NCBI GenBank assembly: GCA_963932145.1
Contig: OZ010590.1
Location: 51,305,112 to 51,369,111 of the forward strand
DNA from: Acanthosepion lycidas
Lineage: Eukaryota > Mollusca > Cephalopoda > Sepiida > Sepiidae
Direction: 5' to 3'
DNA length: 64,000 bases
The translations under genes were made by a program, and so were the position numbers. Shown here piece after piece: positions 46,247-58,534 of this stretch (the first letter of the stretch is position 1; each line of letters starts with the position of its first letter). Below the pieces are notes generated by a model. The model did not search any database. It had not been told where the DNA came from and was given only the letters and a program-made list of their open reading frames with translations.

Positions 46247-46832
46247 AATTTTGTTGTTCAACTAGATTCTTAAATCTTCTGGAATTTATTGCTGTGATAC
46301 AGCACTGAATGTCCAATTAAGAAAAAGTCGCTCAGGACTAAAGAAACAGCTTCTTTTAGTATACACGTAGATTTTCTTGAACTTCAAGTCCCATTTCTTC
46401 CAGCCTTGATAATTTTGTAATTTTTTTTTTTTTTTTATTTTTTTCCGGCAGACGTAGCTTTTTAAAATAAATCAAACATTTCGTGGAAAATTTTGACATG
46501 TGCGACAATGCCTGACGAATTCATGCCTCTGATTCCATTGGAGGTGTCTTGTCACGGAAACATCTAACAAAACATAGATTAAAAGTGTAAAGAAACTTTG
46601 ACGTATTTTAATCTCGGAAAAAATGCCATCATATCGGGCGACGACAAGTATATTGATAGGAAATAAATGTCGTTGGAAAATTCATTTCACACATGAAAAT
46701 AGTTGTTCCGAGAAGCATGAAAATCACGAAATTCGTCTCAGTTGTCCGTATGTGGATTATGAACACCGTCAAATATGAAGAAATGATCTATAATGATATT
46801 CCAGTTTGACGATCGACGCCAGCATGTTTTAG

Positions 46833-46916
46833 GTCAGGGTGGCCGAGCGGTCTAAGGCGCTGCGTTCAGGTCGCAGTCGGGTCTTCCCGGCGTGGGTTCG
46901 AATCCCACTCCTGACA
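46833..46916 (+). tRNA. tRNA-Leu(CAG), unit 30
   Basis: Identical to the reference, with flanks of the unit 24 type. Confidence 0.97.
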
Positions 46917-47317
46917 ATAGGACTTTATTTTCTTTTGCTATGATATATTTAGTCTTCCATGTAAAAAATGAAAAAGAAAGAGCATTAAATTAAAAATCGC
47001 GTCTGTTGGCATGTCAATATTACGATCTAGAAGTTATGAAGAGCGTAAAAATACTAAAATGTAAATCATTTTGAAAACGATGCGTGCAATTATACTGAAC
47101 ATAGGCTAGCTGTGTAAAATATAGTCATTCTTAAATACTAGACGATTCTGTGGTCAATGTGCAGAAATTGAATTTGAAAATAAATTTACTTTCTTGAAAG
47201 TTAACTTTTCCTAAAAGTTTTATTTTCGCCGTAATTATTGATGGATTGAGAATTATTTCGGAGCCGAGATATCAAATTGAATTTGGGAAAAAAAAAAAAA
47301 AACCTATAGGAAAAGCA

Positions 47318-47389
47318 TTCCGACACCGGGAATCGAACCCTAGCAGCCTGTGTGAAAGCCAGGAATCCTAACCACTGGACCATGTGGGA
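47318..47389 (-). tRNA. tRNA-Glu(TTC), unit 30, late form
   Basis: As unit 24. Confidence 0.73.
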
Positions 47390-47769
47390 AACTGGAATCA
47401 GTTTGTTGTTACAGGCTAAAGTATCAAACACGCTTCACACACTCTTAGAGATATTATCCATCTCTCAGTTCCGAAACCGATAATGAATCATTGATTTGTA
47501 TTCGTTATTGTATTGGTTGCTTTCGGAAAATAACATTTTACCTCATACACACCGACCTCATATTCAACACCTGCTTCATACCGCTCACTTTTACAGTCAG
47601 ACGTGACACGCTCTAGAGATTTTTGATGTAAGGCGTAAACAGTACTAGCACCCAAATTTAATCAGCTTTTGTCTGACAATCCATGAGTAAAATATTTGCA
47701 TTTAAAATGGATTTCCTATTCCTCATAGAACATTTACAAAATCTACAGGTAAGAACGATTAACGGGCTG

Positions 47770-47842
47770 CGCCGCGTGGCGTAATGGAAAAGGCGTCTGG
47801 CTTCAAATCAGAAGATTGCGAGTTCGAGTCTCGTCGTTGTCG
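47770..47842 (+). tRNA. Arg-type tRNA-like with anticodon TCA (reads UGA), unit 30
   Basis: Loop CTTCAAA places TCA at 47803-47805. UCA pairs with the UGA stop codon. The body is otherwise the late reference with A58 and an intact T arm, but with the shared acceptor and D-stem mismatches. It is not a tRNA-Sec: it lacks the long variable arm and extended acceptor. It arises from one G to A change and recurs in unit 35. Confidence 0.75.
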
Positions 47843-48427
47843 AATTTTGTAGTTCAACTAGATTCTTAAATCTTCTGGAATTTATTGCTGTGATACAACA
47901 CTGAATGTCCAATTTAGAAAAAGTCGCTAAGGACTAAAGAACAGCCTCTTTCAGTATATACGTAGATTTTCTTGAACTTAAAGTCCCATTTCTTCCAGCC
48001 TTGATAATTTTGTAATTTTTTTTTTTTTTTTATTTTTTTCCGGCAGACGTAGGTTTTTAAAATAAATCAAACATTTCGTGGAAAATTTTGACATGTGCGA
48101 CAATGCCTGACGAATTCATGCCTCTGATTCCATCGGAGGTGTCTTGTCACGTAAACATCTAACAAAACATAGATTAAAAGTGTAAAGAAACTTTGACGTA
48201 TTTTAATCTCGGAAAAAATGCCATCATATCGGGCGACGACAAGTATATTGATAGGAAATAAATGTCGTTGGAAAATTCATTTCACACATGAAAATAGTGG
48301 TTCCGAGAAGCATGAAAATCACGAAATTCGTCTCAGTTGTCCGTATGTGGATTATGAACACCGTCAAATATGAAGAAATGATCTATAATGATATTCCAGT
48401 TTGACGATCGACGCTAGCATGCTTTAG

Positions 48428-48511
48428 TTCAGGGTGGCCGAGCGGTCTAAGGCGCTGCGTTCAGGTCGCAGTCGGGTCTTCCCGGCGTGGGTTCGAATCC
48501 CACTCCTGACA
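48428..48511 (+). tRNA. tRNA-Leu(CAG), unit 31, G1T
   Basis: As unit 26. Confidence 0.92.
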
Positions 48512-48904
48512 ATAGGACGACGTTATTTTCTTTTGCTATGATATATTTAGTCTTCCATGTAAAAAATGAAAAAGAAGGAGCATTAAATTAAAAATCGCGT
48601 CTGTTGGCATGTCAATATTACGATCTAGAAGTTATGAAGAGCGTAAAAATACTAAAATGTAAATCATTTTGAAAACGATGCGTGCAATTGTACTGAACAT
48701 AGGCTAGCTGTGTAATCTTGAATACTAGACGATTCTGTGGTCAATGTGCAGAAATTGAATTTGAAAATAAATTTACTTTCTTGAAAGTTAACTTTTCCTA
48801 AAAGTTTTATTTTCGCCGTAATTATTGATGGATTGAGAATTATTTCGGAGCCGAGATATCAAATTGAATTTGGGAAAAAAAAAAAAAAACCTATAGGAAA
48901 AGCA

Positions 48905-48976
48905 TTCCGACACCGGGAATCGAACCCTAGCAGCCTGTGTGAAAGCCAGGAATCCTAACCACTGGACCATGTGGGA
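48905..48976 (-). tRNA. tRNA-Glu(TTC), unit 31, late form
   Basis: As unit 24. Confidence 0.73.
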
Positions 48977-49356
48977 AACTGGAATCAGTTTGTTGTTACA
49001 GGCTAAAGTATCAAACACGCTTCACACACTCTTAGAGATATTATCCATCTCTCAGTTCCGAAACCGATAATGAATCATTGATTTGTATTCGTTATTGTAT
49101 TGGTTGCTTTCGGAAAATAACATTTTACCTCATACACACCGACCTCATATTCAACACCTGCTTCATACCGCTCACTTTTACAGTCAGACGTGACACGCTC
49201 TAGAGATTTTTGATGTAAGGCGTAAACAGTACTAGCACCCAAATTTAATCAGCTTTTGTCTGACAATCCATGAGTAAAATATTTGCATTTAAAATGGATT
49301 TCCTATTCCTCATAGAACATTTACAAAATCTACAGGTAAGAACGATTAACGGGCTG

Positions 49357-49429
49357 CGCCGCGTGGCGTAATGGAAAAGGCGTCTGGCTTCGAATCAGAA
49401 GATTGCGAGTTCGAGTCTCGTCGTTGTCG
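49357..49429 (+). tRNA. tRNA-Arg(TCG)-like, unit 31
   Basis: As the unit 20 late reference. Confidence 0.8.
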
Positions 49430-50014
49430 AATTTTGTAGTTCAACTAGATTCTTAAATCTTCTGGAATTTATTGCTGTGATACAACACTGAATGTCCAAT
49501 TTAGAAAAAGTCGCTAAGGACTAAAGAACAGCCTCTTTCAGTATATACGTAGATTTTCTTGAACTTAAAGTCCCATTTCTTCCAGCCTTGATAATTTTGT
49601 AATTTTTTTTTTTTTTTTATTTTTTTCCGGCAGACGTAGGTTTTTAAAATAAATCAAACATTTCGTGGAAAATTTTGACATGTGCGACAATGCCTGACGA
49701 ATTCATGCCTCTGATTCCATCGGAGGTGTCTTGTCACGTAAACATCTAACAAAACATAGATTAAAAGTGTAAAGAAACTTTGACGTATTTTAATCTCGGA
49801 AAAAATGCCATCATATCGGGCGACGACAAGTATATTGATAGGAAATAAATGTCGTTGGAAAATTCATTTCACACATGAAAATAGTGGTTCCGAGAAGCAT
49901 GAAAATCACGAAATTCGTCTCAGTTGTCCGTATGTGGATTATGAACACCGTCAAATATGAAGAAATGATCTATAATGATATTCCAGTTTGACGATCGACG
50001 CTAGCATGCTTTAG

Positions 50015-50098
50015 TTCAGGGTGGCCGAGCGGTCTAAGGCGCTGCGTTCAGGTCGCAGTCGGGTCTTCCCGGCGTGGGTTCGAATCCCACTCCTGACA
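50015..50098 (+). tRNA. tRNA-Leu(CAG), unit 32, G1T
   Basis: As unit 26. Confidence 0.92.
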
Positions 50099-50491
50099 AT
50101 AGGACGACGTTATTTTCTTTTGCTATGATATATTTAGTCTTCCATGTAAAAAATGAAAAAGAAGGAGCATTAAATTAAAAATCGCGTCTGTTGGCATGTC
50201 AATATTACGATCTAGAAGTTATGAAGAGCGTAAAAATACTAAAATGTAAATCATTTTGAAAACGATGCGTGCAATTGTACTGAACATAGGCTAGCTGTGT
50301 AATCTTGAATACTAGACGATTCTGTGGTCAATGTGCAGAAATTGAATTTGAAAATAAATTTACTTTCTTGAAAGTTAACTTTTCCTAAAAGTTTTATTTT
50401 CGCCGTAATTATTGATGGATTGAGAATTATTTCGGAGCCGAGATATCAAATTGAATTTGGGGAAAAAAAAAAAAAACCTATAGGAAAAGCA

Positions 50492-50563
50492 TTCCGACAC
50501 CGGGAATCGAACCCTAGCAGCCTGGGTGAAAGCCAGGAATCCTAACCACTAGACCATGTGGGA
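50492..50563 (-). tRNA. tRNA-Glu(TTC), unit 32, late form
   Basis: As unit 20. Confidence 0.8.
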
Positions 50564-50943
50564 AACTGGAATCAGTTTGTTGTTACAGGCTAAAGTATCA
50601 AACACGCTTCACACACTCTTAGAGATATTATCCATCTCTCAGTTCCGAAACCGATAATGAATCATTGATTTGTATTCGTTATTGTATTGGTTGCTTTCGG
50701 AAAATAACATTTTACCTCATACACACCGACCTCATATTCAACACCAGCTTCAGACCGCTCACTTTTACAGTCAGACGTGACACGCTCTACTGATTTTTGA
50801 TGTAAGGCGTAAACAGTACTAGCAGCCAAATTTAATCAGCTTTTGTCTGACAATCCATGAGTAAAATATTTGCATTTAAAATGGATTTCCTATTCCTCAT
50901 AGAACATTTACAAAATCTACAGGTAAGAACAATAAACGGGCTG

Positions 50944-51016
50944 CGCCGCGTGGCGTAATGGAAAAGGCGTCTGGCTTCGAATCAGAAGATTGCGAGTTCG
51001 AGTCTCGTCGTTGTCG
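50944..51016 (+). tRNA. tRNA-Arg(TCG)-like, unit 32
   Basis: As the unit 20 late reference. Confidence 0.8.
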
Positions 51017-51601
51017 AATTTTGTAGTTCAACTAGATTCTTAAATCTTCTGGAATTTATTGCTGTGATACAGCACTGAATGTCCAATTAAGAAAAAGTCG
51101 CTAAGGACTAAAGAACAGCCTCGTTCAGTATATACGTAGATTTTCTTGAACTTCAAGTCCCATTTCTTCCAGCCTTGATAATTTTGTAATTTTTTTTTTT
51201 TTTTTTTTTTTTTCCGGCAGACGTAGGTTTTTAAAATAAATCAAACATTTCGTGGAAAATTTTGACATGTGCGACAATGCCTGACGAATTCATGCCTCTG
51301 ATTCCATCGGAGGTGTCTTGTCACGGAAACATCTAACAAAACATAGATTAAAAGTGTAAAGAAACTTTGACGTATTTTAATCTCGGAAAAAATGCCATCA
51401 TATCGGGCGACGACAAGTATATTGATAGGAAATAAATGTCGTTGGAAAATTCATTTCACACATGAAAATAGTTGTTCCGAGAAGCATGAAAATCACGAAA
51501 TTCGTCTCAGTTGTCCGTATGTGGATTATGAACACCGTCAAATATGAAGAAATGATCTATAATGATATTCCAGTTTGACGATCGACGCTAGCATGCTTTA
51601 G

Positions 51602-51685
51602 GTCAGGGTGGCCCAGCGGTCTAAGGCGCTGCGTTCAGGTCGCAGTCGGGTCTTCCCGGCGAGGGTTCGAATCCCACTCCTGACA
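51602..51685 (+). tRNA. tRNA-Leu(CAG), unit 33, D- and T-arm variant
   Basis: Same allele as unit 20. Confidence 0.88.
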
Positions 51686-52078
51686 ATAGGACGACGTTAT
51701 TTTCTTTTGCTATGATATATTTAGTCTTCCATGTAAAAAATGAAAAAGAAGGAGCATTAAATTAAAAATCGCGTCTGTTGGCATGTCAATATTACGATCT
51801 AGAAGTTATGAAGAGCGTAAAAATACTAAAATGTAAATCATTTTGAAAACGATGCGTGCAATTGTACTGAACATAGGCTAGCTGTGTAATCTTGAATACT
51901 AGACGATTCTGTGGTCAATGTGCAGAAATTGAATTTGAAAATAAATTTACTTTCTTGAAAGTTAACTTTTCCTAAAAGTTTTATTTTCGCCGTAATTATT
52001 GATGGATTGAGAATTATTTCGGAGCCGAGATATCAAATTGAATTTGGGGAAAAAAAAAAAAAACCTATAGGAAAAGCA

Positions 52079-52150
52079 TTCCGACACCGGGAATCGAACC
52101 CTAGCAGCCTGGGTGAAAGCCAGGAATCCTAACCACTAGACCATGTGGGA
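52079..52150 (-). tRNA. tRNA-Glu(TTC), unit 33, late form
   Basis: As unit 20. Confidence 0.8.
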
Positions 52151-52530
52151 AACTGGAATCAGTTTGTTGTTACAGGCTAAAGTATCAAACACGCTTCACA
52201 CACTCTTAGAGATATTATCCATCTCTCAGTTCCGAAACCGATAATGAATCATTGATTTGTATTCGTTATTGTATTGGTTGCTTTCGGAAAATAACATTTT
52301 ACCTCATACACACCGACCTCATATTCAACACCAGCTTCAGACCGCTCACTTTTACAGTCAGACGTGACACGCTCTAGTGATTTTTGATGTAAGGCGTAAA
52401 CAGTACTAGCAGCCAAATTTAATCAGCTTTTGTCTGACAATCCATGAGTAAAATATTTGCATTTAAAATGGATTTCCTATTCCTCATAGAACATTTACAA
52501 AATCTACAGGTAAGAACGCTAAACGGGCTG

Positions 52531-52603
52531 CGCCGCGTGGCGTAATGGAAAAGGCGTCTGGCTTCGAATCAGAAAATTGCGAGTTCGAGTCTCGTCGTTG
52601 TCG
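52531..52603 (+). tRNA. tRNA-Arg(TCG)-like, unit 33
   Basis: As unit 27. Confidence 0.79.
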
Positions 52604-53188
52604 AATTTTGTAGTTCAACTAGATTCTTAAATCTTCTGGAATTTATTGCTGTGATACAGCACTGAATGACCAATTTAGAAAAAGTCGCTAAGGGCTAAAG
52701 AACAGCCTCTTTCAGTATATACGTAGATTTTCTTGAACTTCAAGTCCCATTTCTTCCAGCCTTGATAATTTTGTAATTTTTTTTTTTTTTTTATTTTTTT
52801 CCGGCAGACGTAGGTTTTTAAAATAAATCAAACATTTCGTGGAAAATTTTGACATGTGCGACAATGCCTGACGAATTCATGCCTCTGATTCCATCGGAGG
52901 TGTCTTGTCACGGAAACATCTAACAAAACATAGATTAAAAGTGTAAAGAAACTTTGACGTATTTTAATCTCGGAAAAAATGCCATCATATCGGGCGACGA
53001 CAAGTATATTGATAGGAAATAAATGTCGTTGGAAAATTCATTTCACACATGAAAATAGTTGTTCCGAGAAGCATGAAAATCACGAAATTCGTCTCAGTTG
53101 TCCGTATGTGGATTATGAACACCGTCAAATATGAAGAAATGATCTATAATGATATTCCAGTTTGACGATCGACGCTAGCATGCTTTAG

Positions 53189-53272
53189 GTCAGGGTGGCC
53201 GAGCGGTCTAAGGCGCTGCGTTCAGGTCGCAGTCGGGTCTTCCCGGCGTGGGTTCGAATCCCACTCCTGACA
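53189..53272 (+). tRNA. tRNA-Leu(CAG), unit 34
   Basis: Identical to the reference. It directly follows a unit 27-type flank, marking the join that removed the unit 28 equivalent. Confidence 0.97.
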
Positions 53273-53683
53273 ATAGGACGACGTTATTTTCTTTTGCTAT
53301 GATATATTTAGTCTTTCATGTAAAAAAATTAAAAAGAAAGAGCATTAAATTAAAAATCGCGTCTGTTGGCATGTCAATATTACGATCTAGAGGTTATGAA
53401 GAGCGTAAAAATACTAAAATGTAAATCATTTTGAAAACGATGCGTGCAATTGTACTGAACATAGGCTAGCTGTGTAAAATATAGTCATTCTTGAATACTA
53501 GACGATTCTGTGGTCAATGTGCAGAAATTGAATTTGAAAATAAATTTACTTTCTTGAAAGTTAACTTTTCCTAAAAGTTTTATTTTCGCCGTAATTATTG
53601 ATGGATTGAGAATTATTTCGGAGCCGAGATATCAAATTGAATTTGGGAAAAAAGAAAAAAAAAAAAAACCTATAGGAAAAGAA

Positions 53684-53755
53684 TTCCGACACCGGGAATC
53701 GAACCCTAGCAGCCTGTGTGAAAGCCAGGAATCCTAACCACTAGACCATGTGGGA
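53684..53755 (-). tRNA. tRNA-Glu(TTC), unit 34, late form
   Basis: As unit 22. Confidence 0.75.
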
Positions 53756-54135
53756 AACTGGAATCAGTTTGTTGTTACAGGCTAAAGTACCAAACACGCT
53801 TCACACACTCTTAGAGATATTATCCATCTCTCAGTTCCGAAACCGATAATGAATCATTGATTTGTATTCGTTATTGTATTGGTTGCTTTCGGAAAATAAC
53901 ATTTTACCTCATACACACCGACCTCATATTCAACACCTGCTTCATACCGCTCACTTTTACAGTCAGACGTGACACGCTCTAGAGATTTTTGATGTAAGGC
54001 GTGAACAGTACTAGCACCCAAATTTAATCAGCTTTTGTCTGACAATCCATGAGTAAAATATTTGCATTTAAAATGGATTTCCTATTCCTCATAGAACATT
54101 TACAAAATCTACAGGTAAGACCGATAAACGCGCTG

Positions 54136-54208
54136 CGCCGCGTGGCGTAATGGAAAAGGGGTCTGGCTTCCAATCAGAAGATTGCGCGTTCGAGTCTCAT
54201 CGTTGTCG
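54136..54208 (+). tRNA. Arg-type tRNA-like with anticodon TCC, unit 34, probable pseudogene
   Basis: As unit 19. Confidence 0.65.
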
Positions 54209-54794
54209 AATTTTGTTGTTCAACTAGATTCTTAAATCTTCTGGAATTTATTGCTGTGATACAGCACTGAATGTCCAATTAAGAAAAAGTCGCTCAGGAC
54301 TAAAGAAACAGCTTCTTTTAGTATACACGTAGATTTTCTTGAACTTCAAGTCCCATTTCTTCCAGCCTTGATAATTTTGTAATTTTTTTTTTTTTTTTAT
54401 TTTTTTCCGGCAGACGTAGCTTTTTAAAATAAATCAAACATTTCGTGGAAAATTTTGACATGTGCGACAATGCCTGACGAATTCATGCCTCTGATTCCAT
54501 TGGAGGTGTCTTGTCACGGAAACATCTAACAAAACATAGATTAAAAGTGTAAAGAAACTTTGACGTATTTTAATCTCGGAAAAAATGCCATCATATCGGG
54601 CGACGACAAGTATATTGATAGGAAATAAATGTCGTTGGAAAATTCATTTCACACATGAAAATAGTTGTTCCGAGAAGCATGAAAATCACGAAATTCGTCT
54701 CAGTTGTCCGTATGTGGATTATGAACACCGTCAAATATGAAGAAATGATCTATAATGATATTCCAGTTTGACGATCGACGCCAGCATGTTTTAG

Positions 54795-54878
54795 GTCAGG
54801 GTGGCCGAGCGGTCTAAGGCGCTGCGTTCAGGTCGCAGTCGGGTCTTCCCGGCGTGGGTTCGAATCCCACTCCTGACA
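54795..54878 (+). tRNA. tRNA-Leu(CAG), unit 35
   Basis: Identical to the reference, with flanks of the unit 24 type. Confidence 0.97.
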
Positions 54879-55279
54879 ATAGGACTTTATTTTCTTTTGC
54901 TATGATATATTTAGTCTTCCATGTAAAAAATGAAAAAGAAAGAGCATTAAATTAAAAATCGCGTCTGTTGGCATGTCAATATTACGATCTAGAAGTTATG
55001 AAGAGCGTAAAAATACTAAAATGTAAATCATTTTGAAAACGATGCGTGCAATTATACTGAACATAGGCTAGCTGTGTAAAATATAGTCATTCTTAAATAC
55101 TAGACGATTCTGTGGTCAATGTGCAGAAATTGAATTTGAAAATAAATTTACTTTCTTGAAAGTTAACTTTTCCTAAAAGTTTTATTTTCGCCGTAATTAT
55201 TGATGGATTGAGAATTATTTCGGAGCCGAGATATCAAATTGAATTTGGGAAAAAAAAAAAAAAACCTATAGGAAAAGCA

Positions 55280-55351
55280 TTCCGACACCGGGAATCGAAC
55301 CCTAGCAGCCTGTGTGAAAGCCAGGAATCCTAACCACTGGACCATGTGGGA
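55280..55351 (-). tRNA. tRNA-Glu(TTC), unit 35, late form
   Basis: As unit 24. Confidence 0.73.
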
Positions 55352-55731
55352 AACTGGAATCAGTTTGTTGTTACAGGCTAAAGTATCAAACACGCTTCAC
55401 ACACTCTTAGAGATATTATCCATCTCTCAGTTCCGAAACCGATAATGAATCATTGATTTGTATTCGTTATTGTATTGGTTGCTTTCGGAAAATAACATTT
55501 TACCTCATACACACCGACCTCATATTCAACACCTGCTTCATACCGCTCACTTTTACAGTCAGACGTGACACGCTCTAGAGATTTTTGATGTAAGGCGTAA
55601 ACAGTACTAGCACCCAAATTTAATCAGCTTTTGTCTGACAATCCATGAGTAAAATATTTGCATTTAAAATGGATTTCCTATTCCTCATAGAACATTTACA
55701 AAATCTACAGGTAAGAACGATTAACGGGCTG

Positions 55732-55804
55732 CGCCGCGTGGCGTAATGGAAAAGGCGTCTGGCTTCAAATCAGAAGATTGCGAGTTCGAGTCTCGTCGTT
55801 GTCG
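55732..55804 (+). tRNA. Arg-type tRNA-like with anticodon TCA (reads UGA), unit 35
   Basis: Same as unit 30, with anticodon at 55765-55767. It was copied by the 7,962 bp higher-order duplication rather than arising twice. Confidence 0.75.
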
Positions 55805-56389
55805 AATTTTGTAGTTCAACTAGATTCTTAAATCTTCTGGAATTTATTGCTGTGATACAACACTGAATGTCCAATTTAGAAAAAGTCGCTAAGGACTAAA
55901 GAACAGCCTCTTTCAGTATATACGTAGATTTTCTTGAACTTAAAGTCCCATTTCTTCCAGCCTTGATAATTTTGTAATTTTTTTTTTTTTTTTATTTTTT
56001 TCCGGCAGACGTAGGTTTTTAAAATAAATCAAACATTTCGTGGAAAATTTTGACATGTGCGACAATGCCTGACGAATTCATGCCTCTGATTCCATCGGAG
56101 GTGTCTTGTCACGTAAACATCTAACAAAACATAGATTAAAAGTGTAAAGAAACTTTGACGTATTTTAATCTCGGAAAAAATGCCATCATATCGGGCGACG
56201 ACAAGTATATTGATAGGAAATAAATGTCGTTGGAAAATTCATTTCACACATGAAAATAGTGGTTCCGAGAAGCATGAAAATCACGAAATTCGTCTCAGTT
56301 GTCCGTATGTGGATTATGAACACCGTCAAATATGAAGAAATGATCTATAATGATATTCCAGTTTGACGATCGACGCTAGCATGCTTTAG

Positions 56390-56473
56390 TTCAGGGTGGC
56401 CGAGCGGTCTAAGGCGCTGCGTTCAGGTCGCAGTCGGGTCTTCCCGGCGTGGGTTCGAATCCCACTCCTGACA
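56390..56473 (+). tRNA. tRNA-Leu(CAG), unit 36, G1T
   Basis: As unit 26. Confidence 0.92.
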
Positions 56474-56866
56474 ATAGGACGACGTTATTTTCTTTTGCTA
56501 TGATATATTTAGTCTTCCATGTAAAAAATGAAAAAGAAGGAGCATTAAATTAAAAATCGCGTCTGTTGGCATGTCAATATTACGATCTAGAAGTTATGAA
56601 GAGCGTAAAAATACTAAAATGTAAATCATTTTGAAAACGATGCGTGCAATTGTACTGAACATAGGCTAGCTGTGTAATCTTGAATACTAGACGATTCTGT
56701 GGTCAATGTGCAGAAATTGAATTTGAAAATAAATTTACTTTCTTGAAAGTTAACTTTTCCTAAAAGTTTTATTTTCGCCGTAATTATTGATGGATTGAGA
56801 ATTATTTCGGAGCCGAGATATCAAATTGAATTTGGGAAAAAAAAAAAAAAACCTATAGGAAAAGCA

Positions 56867-56938
56867 TTCCGACACCGGGAATCGAACCCTAGCAGCCTGT
56901 GTGAAAGCCAGGAATCCTAACCACTGGACCATGTGTTA
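56867..56938 (-). pseudogene. tRNA-Glu(TTC) pseudogene, unit 36
   Basis: As unit 24, plus 5' acceptor TAACACA for TCCCACA (ATGTGTTAA on +). Pairs 2:71, 3:70 and 4:69 are all open, so the acceptor stem cannot form properly. Confidence 0.75.
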
Positions 56939-57318
56939 AACTGGAATCAGTTTGTTGTTACAGGCTAAAGTATCAAACACGCTTCACACACTCTTAGAGA
57001 TATTATCCATCTCTCAGTTCCGAAACCGATAATGAATCATTGATTTGTATTCGTTATTGTATTGGTTGCTTTCGGAAAATAACATTTTACCTCATACACA
57101 CCGACCTCATATTCAACACCTGCTTCATACCGCTCACTTTTACAGTCAGACGTGACACGCTCTAGAGATTTTTGATGTAAGGCGTAAACAGTACTAGCAC
57201 CCAAATTTAATCAGCTTTTGTCTGACAATCCATGAGTAAAATATTTGCATTTAAAATGGATTTCCTATTCCTCATAGAACATTTACAAAATCTACAGGTA
57301 AGAACGATTAACGGGCTG

Positions 57319-57391
57319 CGCCGCGTGGCGTAATGGAAAAGGCGTCTGGCTTCGAATCAGAAGATTACGAGTTCGAGTCTCGTCGTTGTCG
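57319..57391 (+). tRNA. tRNA-Arg(TCG)-like, unit 36
   Basis: Late form with G49 to A (GATTACGAG), which turns the G-T wobble at 49:65 into an A-T pair. Confidence 0.8.
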
Positions 57392-57975
57392 AATTTTGTA
57401 GTTCAACTAGATTCTTAAATCTTCTGGAATTTATTGCTGTGATACAGCACTGAATGTCCAATTTAGAAAAAGTCGCTAAGGACTAAAGAACAGCCTCTTT
57501 CAGTATATACGTAGATTTTCTTGAACTTAAAGTCCCATTTCTTCCAGCCTTGATAATTTTGTAATTTTTTTTTTTTTTTTATTTTTTTCCGGCAGACGTA
57601 GGTTTTTAAAATAAATCAAACATTTCGTGGAAAATTTTGACATGTGCGACAATGCCTGACGAATTCATGCCTCTGATTCCATCGGAGGTGTCTTGTCACG
57701 GAAACATCTAACAAAACATAGATTAAAAGTGTAAAGAAACTTGACGTATTTTAATCTCGGAAAAAATGCCATCATATCGGGCGACGACAAGTATATTGAT
57801 AGGAAATAAATGTCGTTGGAAAATTCATTTCACACATGAAAATAGTTGTTCCGAGAAGCATGAAAATCACGAAATTCGTCTCAGTTGTCCGTATGTGGAT
57901 TATGAACACCGTCAAATATGAAGAAATGATCTATAATGATATTCCAGTTTGACGATCGACGCTAGCATGCTTTAG

Positions 57976-58059
57976 GTCAGGGTGGCCGAGCGGTCTAAGG
58001 CGCTGCGTTCAGGTCGCAGTCGGGTCTTCCCGGCGTGGGTTCGAATCCCACTCCTGACA
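57976..58059 (+). tRNA. tRNA-Leu(CAG), unit 37
   Basis: Identical to the reference. The following spacer reads TTTCCGAGCC, an early-subfamily feature inside subfamily C. Confidence 0.97.
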
Positions 58060-58462
58060 ATAGGACGACGTTATTTTCTTTTGCTATGATATATTTAGTC
58101 TTCCATGTAAAAAATGAAAAAGAAAGAGCATTAAATTAAAAATCGCGTCTGTTGGCATGTCAATATTACGATCTAGAAGTTATGAAGAGCGTAAAAATAC
58201 TAAAATGTAAATCATTTTGAAAACGATGCGTGCAATTATACTGAACATAGGCTAGCTGTGTAAAATATAGTCATTCTTGAATACTAGACGATTCTGTGGT
58301 CAATGTGCAGAAATTGAATTTGAAAATAAATTTACTTTCTTGAAAGTTAACTTTTCCTAAAAGTTTTATTTTCGCCGTAATTATTGATGGATTGAGAATT
58401 ATTTCCGAGCCGAGATATCAAATTGAATTGGGGGAAAAAAAAAAAAACCTATAGGAAAAGCA

Positions 58463-58534
58463 TTCCGATACCGGGAATCGAACCCTAGCAGCCTGTGTGA
58501 AAGCCAGGAATCCTAACCACTGGACCATGTGTTA
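58463..58534 (-). pseudogene. tRNA-Glu(TTC) pseudogene, unit 37
   Basis: As unit 36 with a further change G67 to A (CCGATACC on +). Four of seven acceptor pairs are lost. Confidence 0.75.

Larger units (their letters stand above)
40456..50014. repeat. Higher-order repeat block B (units 26-31)
   Basis: A complete six-unit block, 9,559 bp from the tRNA-Leu of unit 26 to that of unit 32. Order of markers: Leu G1T; Leu GCCCAGC with GAGGG; Leu CTTGGG; Leu intact with TTTCATG; Leu intact with Arg-body TCA; Leu G1T. Confidence 0.85.
50015..57975. repeat. Higher-order repeat block C (units 32-36), one unit deleted
   Basis: Units 32 and 33 match 26 and 27 at 9,559 bp. Units 34, 35 and 36 match 29, 30 and 31 at 7,962 bp. 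The equivalent of unit 28 is missing. The join lies between about 52800 (A-interrupted poly-T, as after unit 27) and 53248 (tRNA-Leu T stem, as unit 29). Unit 34 shares AAATTAAAAAG, CTAGAGG and AAGTACCAAAC with unit 29 only. Confidence 0.85.

Noticed and set aside
47770..47842. The TCA copies as selenocysteine tRNA genes
   Set aside because: The variable arm is short and the acceptor has seven pairs, with the body matching the neighbouring Arg-type genes. It is an Arg-type gene with a point change.
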